Of a stretch of 64,000 nt of DNA, positions 47,108 to 56,290 are shown one piece after another. This DNA is from Candidatus Parabacteroides intestinigallinarum (lineage in GTDB: Bacteria > Bacteroidota > Bacteroidia > Bacteroidales > Tannerellaceae), in the NCBI GenBank assembly GCA_019114945.1, contig DXEN01000010.1:62001-126000 (forward strand), written 5' to 3'. The first letter of the stretch is position 1, and each line of letters opens with the position of its first letter. Below the pieces are notes generated by a model, which was not told the origin of the DNA, ran no database searches, and saw only the letters and a program-made list of their open reading frames with translations. A program made the position numbers and the translations under genes.

Positions 47108-48295
47108 ATGACAGCATTCATCGCGGAAGAATTAAAAGACGATCTGAGAATTAAATGGAATCGGATAAAAGACGAGTTGGTAAAAAAGGGCATGGACGCC
47201 TGCTTGCTAACCGTAGATGTAAATCTTTATTATACAACAGGACGTGTTTTTAGCGGTTATCTCTATCTCCCGGCCGATGGCGAGCCGTGGTTCTTTGTAA
47301 AACGACCGAATGGATTGGAAGGCGATCGTGTGGTTTATATCCGGAAACCGGAAGATATGCCGGACATCTTCGCCGAACAGGGAATCCCCATGCCTCAAAG
47401 CCTATTGTTAGAAGCGGACGAGCTAACCTATAATGAATATATTCGCCTGCAAAAGGTATTCCAACCGCGGGAGACCGACAACGCGACCGCCCTCATGCGG
47501 ATGCTCCGCCGGATAAAGACCCCATGGGAAATCGAGCGATTCCGCCTCTCGGCCCAGCGGCACGAGGCGACCTATCGCGAGATACCCGCTTGCTTCCGGC
47601 CGGGCATGACCGATCTGGAATTTCAGTTCGAGATTGAGAAACAGATGCGCGTGCACGGCTCAATCGGCTTGTTCCGAGCCTTCGGGGCAAACATGGACAT
47701 TTTTATGGGAAGCATCCTGGCGGGCGAGAACGCGGAAACACCATCGCCCTTCGACTTTGCCTTGGGCGGCGGAGGGATGGATAGCTCCTGCCCGCTGGGC
47801 GCCAATGGCACGCCCCTGAAAGCGGGAACCGCCATCATGGTCGACATGGCCGGCAATTACACCGCTTATATCACGGATATGACCCGTGTCTTCTCCGTAG
47901 GGAAACTGCCCGACAAAGCCTACCGGGCACATCAAGTAGCGCTAACCATCCAACAAGAGGTAACGAACGTCGCCCGACCGGGTGCCGCCTGCGCCGACCT
48001 TTATCGGATCGCCGCGGATATCGCCAAACGCGAGGGATTAGAAGCGAACTTCATGGGCACCCGGCAACAAGCCAAATTCGTCGGACATGGTATCGGTTTA
48101 CAAATCAACGAGCTGCCCGTACTTACACCTCGCTCGAAAGAGGAGTTATTGCCCAACATGGTATTCGCGCTGGAGCCTAAATTCGTCATTCCCGGCGTAG
48201 GAGCCGTAGGGGTCGAGAATAGCTTCCTCGTGACTGAGACAGGCGTGGAGAAACTGACCCGCTTCGAGGAATCAATCATCCCACTCGATGAATAA
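47108..48295 (+). CDS. M24-family aminopeptidase (Xaa-Pro peptidase-like)
   Basis: 395 residues, cytoplasmic. Creatinase-like N-terminal domain, then the pita-bread catalytic domain with all five metal ligands: Asp in MVDMAGNYTAYITDMTRVF (two), His in VGHGIGLQINELPVL, Glu in ALEPKF and Glu in GVENSFLVTE. Cleaves Xaa-Pro or similar dipeptides. Stands alone between copA and the phosphatase gene. Confidence 0.9.
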   Translation: MTAFIAEELKDDLRIKWNRIKDELVKKGMDACLLTVDVNLYYTTGRVFSGYLYLPADGEPWFFVKRPNGLEGDRVVYIRKPEDMPDIFAEQGIPMPQSLLLEADELTYNEYIRLQKVFQPRETDNATALMRMLRRIKTPWEIERFRLSAQRHEATYREIPACFRPGMTDLEFQFEIEKQMRVHGSIGLFRAFGANMDIFMGSILAGENAETPSPFDFALGGGGMDSSCPLGANGTPLKAGTAIMVDMAGNYTAYITDMTRVFSVGKLPDKAYRAHQVALTIQQEVTNVARPGAACADLYRIAADIAKREGLEANFMGTRQQAKFVGHGIGLQINELPVLTPRSKEELLPNMVFALEPKFVIPGVGAVGVENSFLVTETGVEKLTRFEESIIPLDE

Positions 48296-48340
48296 GCGAG
48301 ATACAATCATTAAGTTATACATATAATTAAATTAAGTAAT

Positions 48341-50032
48341 ATGAAAAAGACATTCGCATTCCTGCTTTTACTGGCGGTTATCCTGATGCCGGCGAAAGCG
48401 GTCGAGAAAGAGAACGTGAAGCCTGTCAAGAACGTGATCCTGCTGATCCCGGACGGCACCTCGTTGGCAACGATCTCCATGGCACGTTGGTTGCAATGGT
48501 ATCAAGATCCTAACAAGCCCAAGTTGAATATCGATCCCTATTTATGCGGAACCGTGCGCACGCATTCCTCCAACGCCCCAATCGGCGACTCAGCGCCGAC
48601 AACCTCGTGCTACATGACCGGGCAGCCCAGTCGTACGGGATATGTATCCACCTATCCGGAAAGCGATCCCGAGAATGACATTTACCCAACCGATCCGTCC
48701 CGTGCCTTCCAGCCGCTCACGACCGTATTAGAGGCGGGCAAGATATTGAAAGGGAAAGCGACCGGGCTTGTTTTCACCTGCGAGTTCCCGCACGCTACGC
48801 CGGCGGATTGCTCCGCCCACAGCTATAACCGGGGTAAATACGAGTGGATCGCCCCGCAAATGGCGCACAACGATTTAAACGTAGTGATCGGTGGCGGAGC
48901 CGGTCTCATCACGAAAGAGATGGAAGACTACTTGTTAGCGAATGGCTATAGCCTTTACAAGAACGACCTGAAAGGGATGCGCGCCGATACGAACGAGAAG
49001 ATGTGGGCGCTGTATGGCGATCGGGAGATGAACTACGACCTCGACCGCGATCCCAACGAGCAACCCTCTATCGAGGAGATGACACGCGAGGCGATTGAGC
49101 GGCTCTCGAAAGACCCGGATGGATTCTTCTTGATGGTAGAAGGCAGCAAAGTAGATTGGGCGGCGCATAGCAACGATCCTGTCGGCATGGCTACCGACTT
49201 CCTGGCGTTCGACCGGGCTTGTGGCGCCGCGTTGGAGTTCGCGAAAGAGAATGGCGAGACCGCTGTCGTTATCGTACCCGACCATGGCAATAGCGGCATC
49301 AGCATCGGACGGAGAGACTGCACCGGATATGATAAATTATCGAAAGACCAACTGTTCCATCAATTCTCGCTCTACAAACTGACCGCCGAAGGCTTCGCTA
49401 AAAAGGTAAATAGCGTGCCCAACTCGGAGGTACAAGAGGTATTCCGTACTTACGCGGGCTTCGAGCTGACCCCGGAGGAACTCGACGCCTTGAATAATTG
49501 CGAGGATTACAAGAACAGCCCGATCCCGGTAGACCAACGGAAGAAAGAGGACAACTCATCGTTGTATAGCGGCTCGTTGACCGGACTGATGTCGCACATC
49601 ATTACCTCGCGTACCTGCTTCGGATTCACCACCGGCGGGCATACGGGCGAGGAAGTGTTCTTAGCCGCCTATCATCCCCAAGGCACCTTGCCATTAGGCA
49701 TGCATACGAATATCGAGTTGAACGAATACCTCTGCAACCTGTTCGGTATGACGCACGACAACCTGGAGGAATTGACCCATAAGAATTTCGTCCCCCACAC
49801 GGAGGTATTCAAGGATTATAAGTGCGAGATCGTTCCCGCCGAGGATGAAAAAGGCAACCCGACACTGGTTGTCAAGAATAAGAAAAAGCAACTGACGATT
49901 ACCCCGTTCACCAACATCGTCAAGATGGGCAAGAAAGGGAAAGAGGAGATACGGCTCAATTCCGTCATCGTGTACGTAGATAAAAATAACACCTTCTATT
50001 TGCCTACGAGCCTAACGGAATACTTACAATAA
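48341..50032 (+). CDS. Exported alkaline phosphatase
   Basis: 563 residues. Signal peptide MKKTFAFLLLLAVILMPAKA. Alkaline-phosphatase-fold metal motifs: LLIPDGTSLATI with a metal-binding Asp, the nucleophile Ser in IGDSAPTTSCYMTG (normally D-S-A), LMVEGSKVDWAAHSND, VPDHGNSG and GGHTGEEVFL with the third-site His. Releases phosphate from monoesters in the periplasm. The nucleophile loop differs from E. coli PhoA but is typical of Bacteroidetes homologues as I recall. Followed at once by a terminator. Confidence 0.9.
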   Translation: MKKTFAFLLLLAVILMPAKAVEKENVKPVKNVILLIPDGTSLATISMARWLQWYQDPNKPKLNIDPYLCGTVRTHSSNAPIGDSAPTTSCYMTGQPSRTGYVSTYPESDPENDIYPTDPSRAFQPLTTVLEAGKILKGKATGLVFTCEFPHATPADCSAHSYNRGKYEWIAPQMAHNDLNVVIGGGAGLITKEMEDYLLANGYSLYKNDLKGMRADTNEKMWALYGDREMNYDLDRDPNEQPSIEEMTREAIERLSKDPDGFFLMVEGSKVDWAAHSNDPVGMATDFLAFDRACGAALEFAKENGETAVVIVPDHGNSGISIGRRDCTGYDKLSKDQLFHQFSLYKLTAEGFAKKVNSVPNSEVQEVFRTYAGFELTPEELDALNNCEDYKNSPIPVDQRKKEDNSSLYSGSLTGLMSHIITSRTCFGFTTGGHTGEEVFLAAYHPQGTLPLGMHTNIELNEYLCNLFGMTHDNLEELTHKNFVPHTEVFKDYKCEIVPAEDEKGNPTLVVKNKKKQLTITPFTNIVKMGKKGKEEIRLNSVIVYVDKNNTFYLPTSLTEYLQ

Positions 50033-50039
50033 AAATGCC

Positions 50040-50070
50040 AAGCGGAGGCCACTCGGTCTCCGCTTTTTTT
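50040..50070 (+). terminator. Intrinsic terminator after the alkaline phosphatase gene
   Basis: AGCGGAG and CTCCGCT form a 7 bp stem (50041-50064) followed by seven T. It starts eight bases after the phosphatase stop and lies just ahead of pyrB, so it could also be seen by a pyrB leader, but no pyrB promoter is evident upstream of it. Confidence 0.85.
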
Positions 50071-50102
50071 ATACTTTCGCGTAAAGAAGATATACACGAT
50101 AT

Positions 50103-51023
50103 ATGAGAAGTAAAAGTTTAGTTTCTATCGATCAATGTTCCAAAGAGGACATTCTTCGCATCTTGGATAACGCTAAGAAGTTTGAGGAGAACCCCAACCG
50201 GAGATTGCTGGAGGGCAAAGTAGCCGCTACCCTGTTCTTCGAGCCATCAACACGCACACGGTTGAGTTTCGAGACGGCGGTAAACCGCTTAGGCGGACGA
50301 GTGATTGGTTTCTCCGATGCCTCCACCACCAGCTCTTCCAAAGGCGAGACTTTAAAAGATACTATCTTGATGGTCAGCAATTACGTAGACCTGATCATTA
50401 TGCGGCATTATCTGGAGGGAGCCGCGCGATACGCCTCGGAGGTGACGGACATCCCGGTTATCAACGCCGGGGACGGAGCGAACCAACACCCCTCGCAAAC
50501 GATGCTGGACCTCTATTCCATCCGTAAGACGCAAGGCCGGCTGGAGAACCTGACCATCACGATGGTAGGCGACCTGAAATATGGTCGTACGGTACATTCC
50601 CTGATTGTTGGTATGTCGCACTTCAACCCCACTTTCCATTTCGTCGCTCCCAACGAGTTGCGCATGCCGGACGAGCAGAAAAACTTCTGTGACGCGCATG
50701 GCATCCGGTACGAGGAACACAAGGATTTCACGGAAGAGATTATCAACCAAACGGATATTCTTTATATGACGCGTGTGCAACGTGAGCGATTCACCGATTT
50801 AGAGGAATACGAACGTGTCAAGAACGTGTATATCCTGCGTAACGACATGCTGAAAAACAGCCGCGAGAATCTGCGCATCCTGCATCCGCTGCCCCGCGTG
50901 AACGAGATCGCTTATGATGTGGACGATAATCCAAAGGCTTATTACATCCAGCAAGCCCGCAATGGATTATTCGCTCGCCAAGCCATTATCTGTGATGTAT
51001 TGGGTATATCTATCAACGATTAA
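50103..51023 (+). CDS. pyrB: Aspartate carbamoyltransferase catalytic subunit
   Basis: First committed step of pyrimidine synthesis: carbamoyl phosphate plus aspartate. 306 residues. Carbamoyl-phosphate site [16 protein letters not shown], aspartate-binding segments with [18 protein letters not shown] and [15 protein letters not shown]. Fifteen bases before pyrI, so made together as the holoenzyme. Confidence 0.97.
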   Translation: MRSKSLVSIDQCSKEDILRILDNAKKFEENPNRRLLEGKVAATLFFEPSTRTRLSFETAVNRLGGRVIGFSDASTTSSSKGETLKDTILMVSNYVDLIIMRHYLEGAARYASEVTDIPVINAGDGANQHPSQTMLDLYSIRKTQGRLENLTITMVGDLKYGRTVHSLIVGMSHFNPTFHFVAPNELRMPDEQKNFCDAHGIRYEEHKDFTEEIINQTDILYMTRVQRERFTDLEEYERVKNVYILRNDMLKNSRENLRILHPLPRVNEIAYDVDDNPKAYYIQQARNGLFARQAIICDVLGISIND

Positions 51024-51037
51024 ATATCATTTTAACT

Positions 51038-51502
51038 ATGTCAACTGAAAAAAAGAAAGAAATGCTGGTAGCCGCCTTAGAGAACGGCACCGCGATCGAT
51101 CATATCCCCCCCGCCCAATTATTCAAGGTCGCCTCGTTGTTGGGATTGGAAAAGATGAACAATACGATTACGATCGGTAACAATTTCCACAGCAACAAAA
51201 TGGGAAGCAAGGGGATGATCAAGATAGCCGATAAATTCTTCGAGGAGGACGAGATCAACCGCATCGCGCTGGTCGCCCCGAATGTCGTCTTGAACATTAT
51301 CCGCGATTATGAGGTCGTGGAAAAGAAAACCGTCACATTGCCCGACGAGGTGATTGGATTGGTAAAATGCAACAATCCGAAATGCATCACGAACAACGAG
51401 CCTATGCATACACGCTTCCATGTCATCGATAAGGAGACAGGCACGTTGAAATGTCATTATTGCGAGCGTAAGATCAACCGGGAAGATGTTATCCTCCGAT
51501 AA
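51038..51502 (+). CDS. pyrI: Aspartate carbamoyltransferase regulatory subunit
   Basis: Binds CTP/ATP and tunes PyrB. 154 residues: N-terminal nucleotide-binding domain ([19 protein letters not shown]) and C-terminal zinc domain with the four Cys in CNNPKCITN and LKCHYC. All zinc ligands intact, so allosteric assembly with PyrB should be possible. Confidence 0.97.
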   Translation: MSTEKKKEMLVAALENGTAIDHIPPAQLFKVASLLGLEKMNNTITIGNNFHSNKMGSKGMIKIADKFFEEDEINRIALVAPNVVLNIIRDYEVVEKKTVTLPDEVIGLVKCNNPKCITNNEPMHTRFHVIDKETGTLKCHYCERKINREDVILR

Positions 51503-51515
51503 AAAACAACGCGTC

Positions 51516-52082
51516 ATGAAACATGATTGGAAACCAGGGACCATGATCAATCCGCTACCCGCCGTTATGGTAAGTTGCGGAAACGACCCGTCCGAATACA
51601 ATATCATTACCGTAGCCTGGGTAGGAACGATTTGCACGAATCCGCCCATGTGCTACATCTCCGTCCGTCCGGAACGTTTCTCCTATCCGATCCTGCGAAA
51701 GAACATGGAATTCGTCATCAACCTGACCAATCGCGATTTAGCGTACGCCACGGATTGGTGCGGCGTGAACTCGGGCAAAGACCACCACAAATTCGAGGAG
51801 ATGGGATTGACACCGGGCAAGGCGACTATCGTAGGCGCTCCCACGATCGAGGAATCGCCGCTTTGCATCGAATGCCGGGTAAAAGAGGTGATGGCATTAG
51901 GCAGCCATGATATGTTCATCGCGGATGTCGTGAACGTACAGGCCGACGACAAATATCTCGACCCGGAAACAGGCGCCTTCGACTTGCGAAAAGCCGATCT
52001 GTTAGCTTATTCGCATGGGAAATATTATACGTTAGGAGAACTAATCGGCAAGTTCGGTTGGTCTGTCAAGAAAAAGAAGTAA
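51516..52082 (+). CDS. Flavin reductase-like FMN-binding split-barrel protein
   Basis: 188 residues from MKHDWKPGTMI (51516). A start at 51486 inside pyrI is possible but adds unrelated residues. PAVMVSCGNDPSEYNIITVAWVGTICTNPPM, the SVRPERFSYPILRK stretch and NLTNRDLAYATDWCGVNSGKDHHKF match the flavin reductase / DIM6-NTAB family. Likely binds FMN and reduces it or a flavin-linked acceptor. Thirteen bases after pyrI, perhaps cotranscribed; no link to pyrimidine synthesis is evident. Confidence 0.88.
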   Translation: MKHDWKPGTMINPLPAVMVSCGNDPSEYNIITVAWVGTICTNPPMCYISVRPERFSYPILRKNMEFVINLTNRDLAYATDWCGVNSGKDHHKFEEMGLTPGKATIVGAPTIEESPLCIECRVKEVMALGSHDMFIADVVNVQADDKYLDPETGAFDLRKADLLAYSHGKYYTLGELIGKFGWSVKKKK

Positions 52083-52086
52083 CGGT

Positions 52087-52821
52087 ATGAAAGTGTTTAT
52101 CCTCATCGGAACGTTGTTCTTTTCCTGTTGGGCGGCGAATGCCCAAAGCATCATGCGCATGGAGGATAAAACGTTCAATTGGGGAGCCAAGGTAGGCTTA
52201 AACGCTTCTTTTCCTGTGATAAACTCTCTTTCCATCAACGACGTGGAAACGGAGAACGTCCACATCGAATATAAGATAGGTTATTCGGCCGCCTTCTTTT
52301 GCCGGATTAATATCGAACGTTTCTTTCTGCAGCCCAGTTTCGGTTGGCATCGGGCGGAAGGAGACGTTCGCTTTTCCCTTCCCGCCACGATGTCGGGGAA
52401 TAACAACTACCTGCCCGACGCCACGACCACCGTCTCCGATGATCGATTGCGAATGAGGACCAACTCTTTGGAAATGCCCATCATGGTAGGGTACAATTGG
52501 GTGAAAAAAGGTCCGTACGGACTCAGTTTTATGGTGGGTCCCAAACTGAAATACAATTATAAGACCGCCTACACGTATGAGTCGGCCACGATGCATATAG
52601 ACTATGAGAACGACAATTCCCCTTTCGGAATCAACATCTCGGCGGGAATAGGAGTCAGCATCGGGCGATTGTTTTTCGATTTCGTATATGAGTTCGGGCT
52701 CAACGAATCAGAGACCGACTTCAAGGAAATCATGAATCTGTCCGAGTCCGAGACCCACTACGATATCCGCGTCAACAAACGCACGAATGTGATGAGTATG
52801 TCGCTGGGCTTTTTATTTTGA
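52087..52821 (+). CDS. PorT-like outer membrane beta-barrel protein
   Basis: 244 residues. Signal peptide MKVFILIGTLFFSCWAANAQ, then alternating amphipathic strands (WGAKVGLNASFPVI, IGYSAAFFCRINIERFFLQPSF, GINISAGIGVSIGRLFFDFVYEFGL) ending in a Phe, the pattern of small outer-membrane barrels. Resembles PorT-family proteins; PorT itself is a T9SS factor, but this general class is broad and no T9SS role can be claimed. Its last bases overlap the convergent corC-like gene by nine. Confidence 0.75.
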   Translation: MKVFILIGTLFFSCWAANAQSIMRMEDKTFNWGAKVGLNASFPVINSLSINDVETENVHIEYKIGYSAAFFCRINIERFFLQPSFGWHRAEGDVRFSLPATMSGNNNYLPDATTTVSDDRLRMRTNSLEMPIMVGYNWVKKGPYGLSFMVGPKLKYNYKTAYTYESATMHIDYENDNSPFGINISAGIGVSIGRLFFDFVYEFGLNESETDFKEIMNLSESETHYDIRVNKRTNVMSMSLGFLF

Positions 52822-54096
52822 AGTCTCCTCCTCCACGCGCTTGACCAGTACCTTGTCGATGCGCGCGCCGTCCATGTCGACAATCTCGAACTCGAAGCTT
52901 AGCCATCTCAACTTCTCGCCCGTCTTCGGAACACGTTCCAGAATCTCCAGGATCAAGCCGCTCAATGTATTGTAATCATGCTCGGCATAGAGGTCTTCCA
53001 TATCGAAATACTCCAAGAAATCGTAGAAGGAATACTGCCCGTCCACCAGCCACGTACCATCCTCGCGCTGTACGATCTCCGGCTCCTCGCCTATCTCCGG
53101 CACCTGGCCTATCAATCCTTCCATGATATCCTTCAGCGTGACGATTCCTTGGATGCCACCAAACTCATCCGTCACGAGGCCATATTTCACATGCGTCCGC
53201 TTAAACGATTCCAACGCGTTGTAAACGCTTTGATTCTCCGGGACGTATTGCGCCGGGCGCAACACCTGGTTCAACGAGAAATCCGGCTGGTCGATTTTCC
53301 CGAACAAGTCTTTCAGATAGACGACACCCACGATATTGTCAAACTTCTCGGAGGCCACGGGATAAATATTGAACAAATTCTCCTCAATCTTCTCCCGGAT
53401 TTTCTCGGTTGTATCCGTCACATCCAGCCAAACCAACTCGCTACGATGCGTCATGATAGAACCCACGTTCCGGTCGCCCAAGTTGAAGACACGCTCCACG
53501 AGGTCCTGCTCAACCTCCTGCACCTCTCCACCATCGAAACCTTCTTTCACGATCGCCTTGATCTCTTCCTCCGTCACCTTATTCTCCTCGCTTGTATTGA
53601 TGCCGGTCATCCGTACCGCCAGCGCCGTACTCTTCGACAGGAGCCAAACAAAAGGAGAAGATATCAAGGAAAGGAAATTCATCGGCTTCGCGACCAACAT
53701 CGAAGCCCGCTCGGCGCATGCCATACCAATTCGCTTCGGGACCAACTCGCCAAAAATCAACGTGAGATACGTCACGATAATGACAATGGTAGATTTCGCG
53801 ATCCCTATCGCGTAAGGCTGCAAGGCCGGTACTCGCGCGATGATCTCCGCGAAATTATACGCCAAGGCCTCTCCCGAGTACAAACCCGTCAAAATGCCTA
53901 TTAAGGTAATGCCTATTTGAATGGTTGATAAAAATCGATCCGGCTCGTTCGCCAGTTTCAAGGCCGTAGCGGCTGATTTACTTCCCTTTTTAGCCTCTGT
54001 CTCTAATTTTGTCTTTCGCGCCGAGACCAAAGCGATCTCCGACATCGCGAGAACCCCATTCAGCAAGATAAGGCCAATAATAATGACTATTTCCAT
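52813..54096 (-). CDS. CNNM/CorC/HlyC-family membrane protein
   Basis: 427 residues. DUF21/CNNM membrane domain (about 1-180, with IIIGLILLNGVLAMSEIALVSARKTKLE), two CBS domains (about 205-325, SIMTHRSELVWLDVTD and GIVTLKDIMEGLIGQ), and a C-terminal CorC_HlyC domain with SGLILEILERVPKTGE. Probably magnesium or cobalt efflux; HlyC-like haemolysin naming is historical. Preceded upstream by the tyrA terminator, so transcribed on its own. Confidence 0.92.
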   Translation of the reverse strand: MEIVIIIGLILLNGVLAMSEIALVSARKTKLETEAKKGSKSAATALKLANEPDRFLSTIQIGITLIGILTGLYSGEALAYNFAEIIARVPALQPYAIGIAKSTIVIIVTYLTLIFGELVPKRIGMACAERASMLVAKPMNFLSLISSPFVWLLSKSTALAVRMTGINTSEENKVTEEEIKAIVKEGFDGGEVQEVEQDLVERVFNLGDRNVGSIMTHRSELVWLDVTDTTEKIREKIEENLFNIYPVASEKFDNIVGVVYLKDLFGKIDQPDFSLNQVLRPAQYVPENQSVYNALESFKRTHVKYGLVTDEFGGIQGIVTLKDIMEGLIGQVPEIGEEPEIVQREDGTWLVDGQYSFYDFLEYFDMEDLYAEHDYNTLSGLILEILERVPKTGEKLRWLSFEFEIVDMDGARIDKVLVKRVEEETSK

Positions 54097-54188
54097 TAAT
54101 TATATATACTCTTTGAATTACCGTGCGAAGATAAACAAATACTTTCATATATACATATACGCTCACTCATAAATATATAAAATAAACA

Positions 54189-54225
54189 AAGGAGCCGCGC
54201 TGAGCGATAACCGGCGCGGCTCCTT
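54189..54225 (-). terminator. Strong hairpin after tyrA
   Basis: Arms of 12 bases, 54189-54200 (AAGGAGCCGCGC) and 54214-54225, pair perfectly. On the minus strand the stem follows the tyrA stop and is followed by a T-rich stretch. It ends the Phe/Tyr operon. Confidence 0.85.
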
Positions 54226-54243
54226 CCCCTTATGACGCTTTCC

Positions 54244-55017
54244 CTATTCAATATGTTTACGGATCTTCGTCAGATATTCTTTCATCTTCGTCGAGTCTTT
54301 CTCCTTGATAATCTCCTGCAAGATACCCAGTTCCTCCTGTATCCGCTCGATCTGGCGCGGCGTACGCGGGTTGAACAGGATCTCCGTCAGCAGGTAGTCG
54401 TCCTCGGACAGCAGGCCGCGGGCGATATTCATATGCCGCTTGAATGTCGTGCCCGGAGCGTCCTGATGCTTCATCGTGGCGGCGAACACCATCGTAGAGG
54501 CGAACGGGATGCCCAACGAGTAGGCGACCACCTTATCATGCTCCTCGAACGTGTACTCGCAAATGTGCAGGCGCAACCTCGAATAAATGTCCTTGAAGAA
54601 AATCTTCCCCAGATGATCGCCCTCGGAGATGATAATCGTGTTCTCGCTCTCCAGCTGTCCCAGATTGGCGAACGTCGGCCCGAACATCGGGTGCGTGGAG
54701 ACATACGGGAAGCCGCATGTCTCGTAGAACTCCTTCAAATACGTTTTCACGGAAGCGATATCGGAGATGATGCAATAAGGTTGCAGATAAGGCATCACCG
54801 ACTTGAACGCCTCGATCGTATAACTCAACGTCACGCAGTTGATCACCAACTCGGGCTTGAACTCCGCCACCTCTTCCGGCTCCCGTAGACGAAGGGCGTT
54901 GTAGATGAAACGCATCCGCTTGGGATCTTTCTCCAGCACGGCCACCTCGTGATCGAAGCTGAGCAGGTCCGTGAAGAACGAGCCCATCTTCCCGGCTCCC
55001 AAAATCAATATCCTCAT
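54244..55017 (-). CDS. tyrA: Prephenate dehydrogenase
   Basis: Oxidises prephenate to 4-hydroxyphenylpyruvate for tyrosine synthesis. 257 residues, the short form without chorismate mutase or ACT domain. Rossmann motif ILGAGKMGSFF at the N-terminus, DIASVKTYLKEF, YVSTHPMFGPTFA and HDKVVAYSLGIPFAST. Six bases after the DAHP synthase/chorismate mutase gene, which supplies its prephenate. Confidence 0.93.
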   Translation of the reverse strand: MRILILGAGKMGSFFTDLLSFDHEVAVLEKDPKRMRFIYNALRLREPEEVAEFKPELVINCVTLSYTIEAFKSVMPYLQPYCIISDIASVKTYLKEFYETCGFPYVSTHPMFGPTFANLGQLESENTIIISEGDHLGKIFFKDIYSRLRLHICEYTFEEHDKVVAYSLGIPFASTMVFAATMKHQDAPGTTFKRHMNIARGLLSEDDYLLTEILFNPRTPRQIERIQEELGILQEIIKEKDSTKMKEYLTKIRKHIE

Positions 55018-55023
55018 CGTCCT

Positions 55024-56097
55024 TTATTGTTGCTCGTTCATGATTATCATTTGCTGGCGCACCGACTCCTCGTGGATCTCCCGCAGGATCTCTTTCACGA
55101 AGTCCGTGCTCAGGTCCATCTGCGCGCCCATGCTGGAACGTTTCTCCAAGATCTCGCTGTAACGGGGCGACTGCAGGATCGGCATGTTGTGCTCCTTCTT
55201 ATAGACGCCAATCTCGCGCGAGATGCGCATACGCTTCGCCAGCAACTCCAGCAACTGCTCGTCGATACCATCAATCTGGCGGCGAAGCGCGGTCAGGTTC
55301 TCGGTCGTCTGGTTCACGTCGCGGATCACCAACAGGTTCAGCACGTAATCCAACACGTCCGGCGTAATCTGTTGCGAGGCGTCGCTCCAGGCGTGATCCG
55401 GGTCGCGGTGCGCCTCGACAATCAGGCCGTCGAAACTCAAGTCCATCGCCTGCTGGCAAAGCGGGGCGATCAGCTCGCGCTTACCGCCAATATGGCTGGG
55501 GTCGCAGAAGATAGGCAGATCCGGCATACGGCGGCGCAACTCGATCGGGATGTGCCACAACGGCAGGTTGCGGTAGATTTTCTTGTCGTACGAGCTGAAT
55601 CCTCGGTGAATCACGCCCAGACGGTGAATGCCCGCTCCGTACAAACGCTCGATCGCCCCGATCCACAACTCCAGGTCCGGATTGACCGGGTTCTTGACCA
55701 GCACGGGCACGTCCACGCCCTTCAAGGCATCGGCCACCTCTTGCACGGCGAAGGGGTTCGCCGCCGTACGGGCGCCGATCCACAGGAGATCGATCCCCGC
55801 CTTCAACGCCTCGAACACATGGTCTTTCGTAGCCACCTCGGTCGCTACCAGCATGCCCGTCTCCTGTTTTACCCGCTTCAACCACGGCAGGCCGACGGTA
55901 CCGACACCCTCGAATCCACCCGGTTTCGTACGCGGCTTCCAGATGCCCGCGCGAAAAATCTTAATTCCCTTGGATGCCAATTCCTTGGCGGTCTCCAACA
56001 CTTGTTCCTCTGTCTCGGCGCTACACGGACCGGCTATCACGATCGGCCGTTGCGTATCCACGCCCTCCAACGCTAATGGTGCTAATTTTATTTCCAT
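55024..56097 (-). CDS. Bifunctional DAHP synthase / chorismate mutase
   Basis: 357 residues. Residues about 1-260 are a KdsA-like (AroF/AroG type I-beta) DAHP synthase, which joins PEP and erythrose 4-phosphate. It shows VIAGPCSAETEEQV, FRAGIWKPRTKPGGFEG, FCDPSHIGGKRE and LIVEAHRDPDHAWSD. Residues about 265-350 are an AroQ chorismate mutase (LTALRRQIDGIDEQLLELLAKRMRI). In such fusions the mutase part often acts as the allosteric sensor. It provides the first and the branch-point step for the neighbouring pheA and tyrA products. Confidence 0.94.
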   Translation of the reverse strand: MEIKLAPLALEGVDTQRPIVIAGPCSAETEEQVLETAKELASKGIKIFRAGIWKPRTKPGGFEGVGTVGLPWLKRVKQETGMLVATEVATKDHVFEALKAGIDLLWIGARTAANPFAVQEVADALKGVDVPVLVKNPVNPDLELWIGAIERLYGAGIHRLGVIHRGFSSYDKKIYRNLPLWHIPIELRRRMPDLPIFCDPSHIGGKRELIAPLCQQAMDLSFDGLIVEAHRDPDHAWSDASQQITPDVLDYVLNLLVIRDVNQTTENLTALRRQIDGIDEQLLELLAKRMRISREIGVYKKEHNMPILQSPRYSEILEKRSSMGAQMDLSTDFVKEILREIHEESVRQQMIIMNEQQ

Positions 56098-56104
56098 GAT
56101 CTTT

Positions 56105-56290
56105 TGTATTTATGATTTCAAATTTATGATTTATGATTTCAAATTTATGATTTATGATTTACGAATTACGAGTTACAAAAGACAAACCATTTATAATTCA
56201 TAGTTCGTAATTGTCAATCGTTAATTGTCAATCGTTAATTGTCAATCGTTAATTGTCAATCGTCAATCGTCAATTATCAATTATTAATTG
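56105..56290. repeat. AT-rich tandem repeats, 21 bp and 14 bp periods
   Basis: The block from about 56114 repeats a GATTTCAAATTTATG-type unit every 21 bases (2.3 copies). 56209-56258 repeats AATTGTCAATCGTT every 14 bases (3.5 copies), followed by sequence shared with 42565-42585. It fills the gap between the DAHP synthase and aminotransferase genes and runs up to the aminotransferase stop. Confidence 0.75.

Noticed and set aside
50040..50102. pyrB attenuator of the enterobacterial pyrBI type
   Set aside because: The hairpin starts eight bases after the phosphatase stop and no pyrB promoter or U-rich leader is seen upstream of it, so it is better read as the phosphatase terminator.
51486..51515. 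Start of the flavin reductase inside pyrI
   Set aside because: The ATG at 51516 gives the family's length and clears the pyrI stop; the extra ten residues look unrelated.
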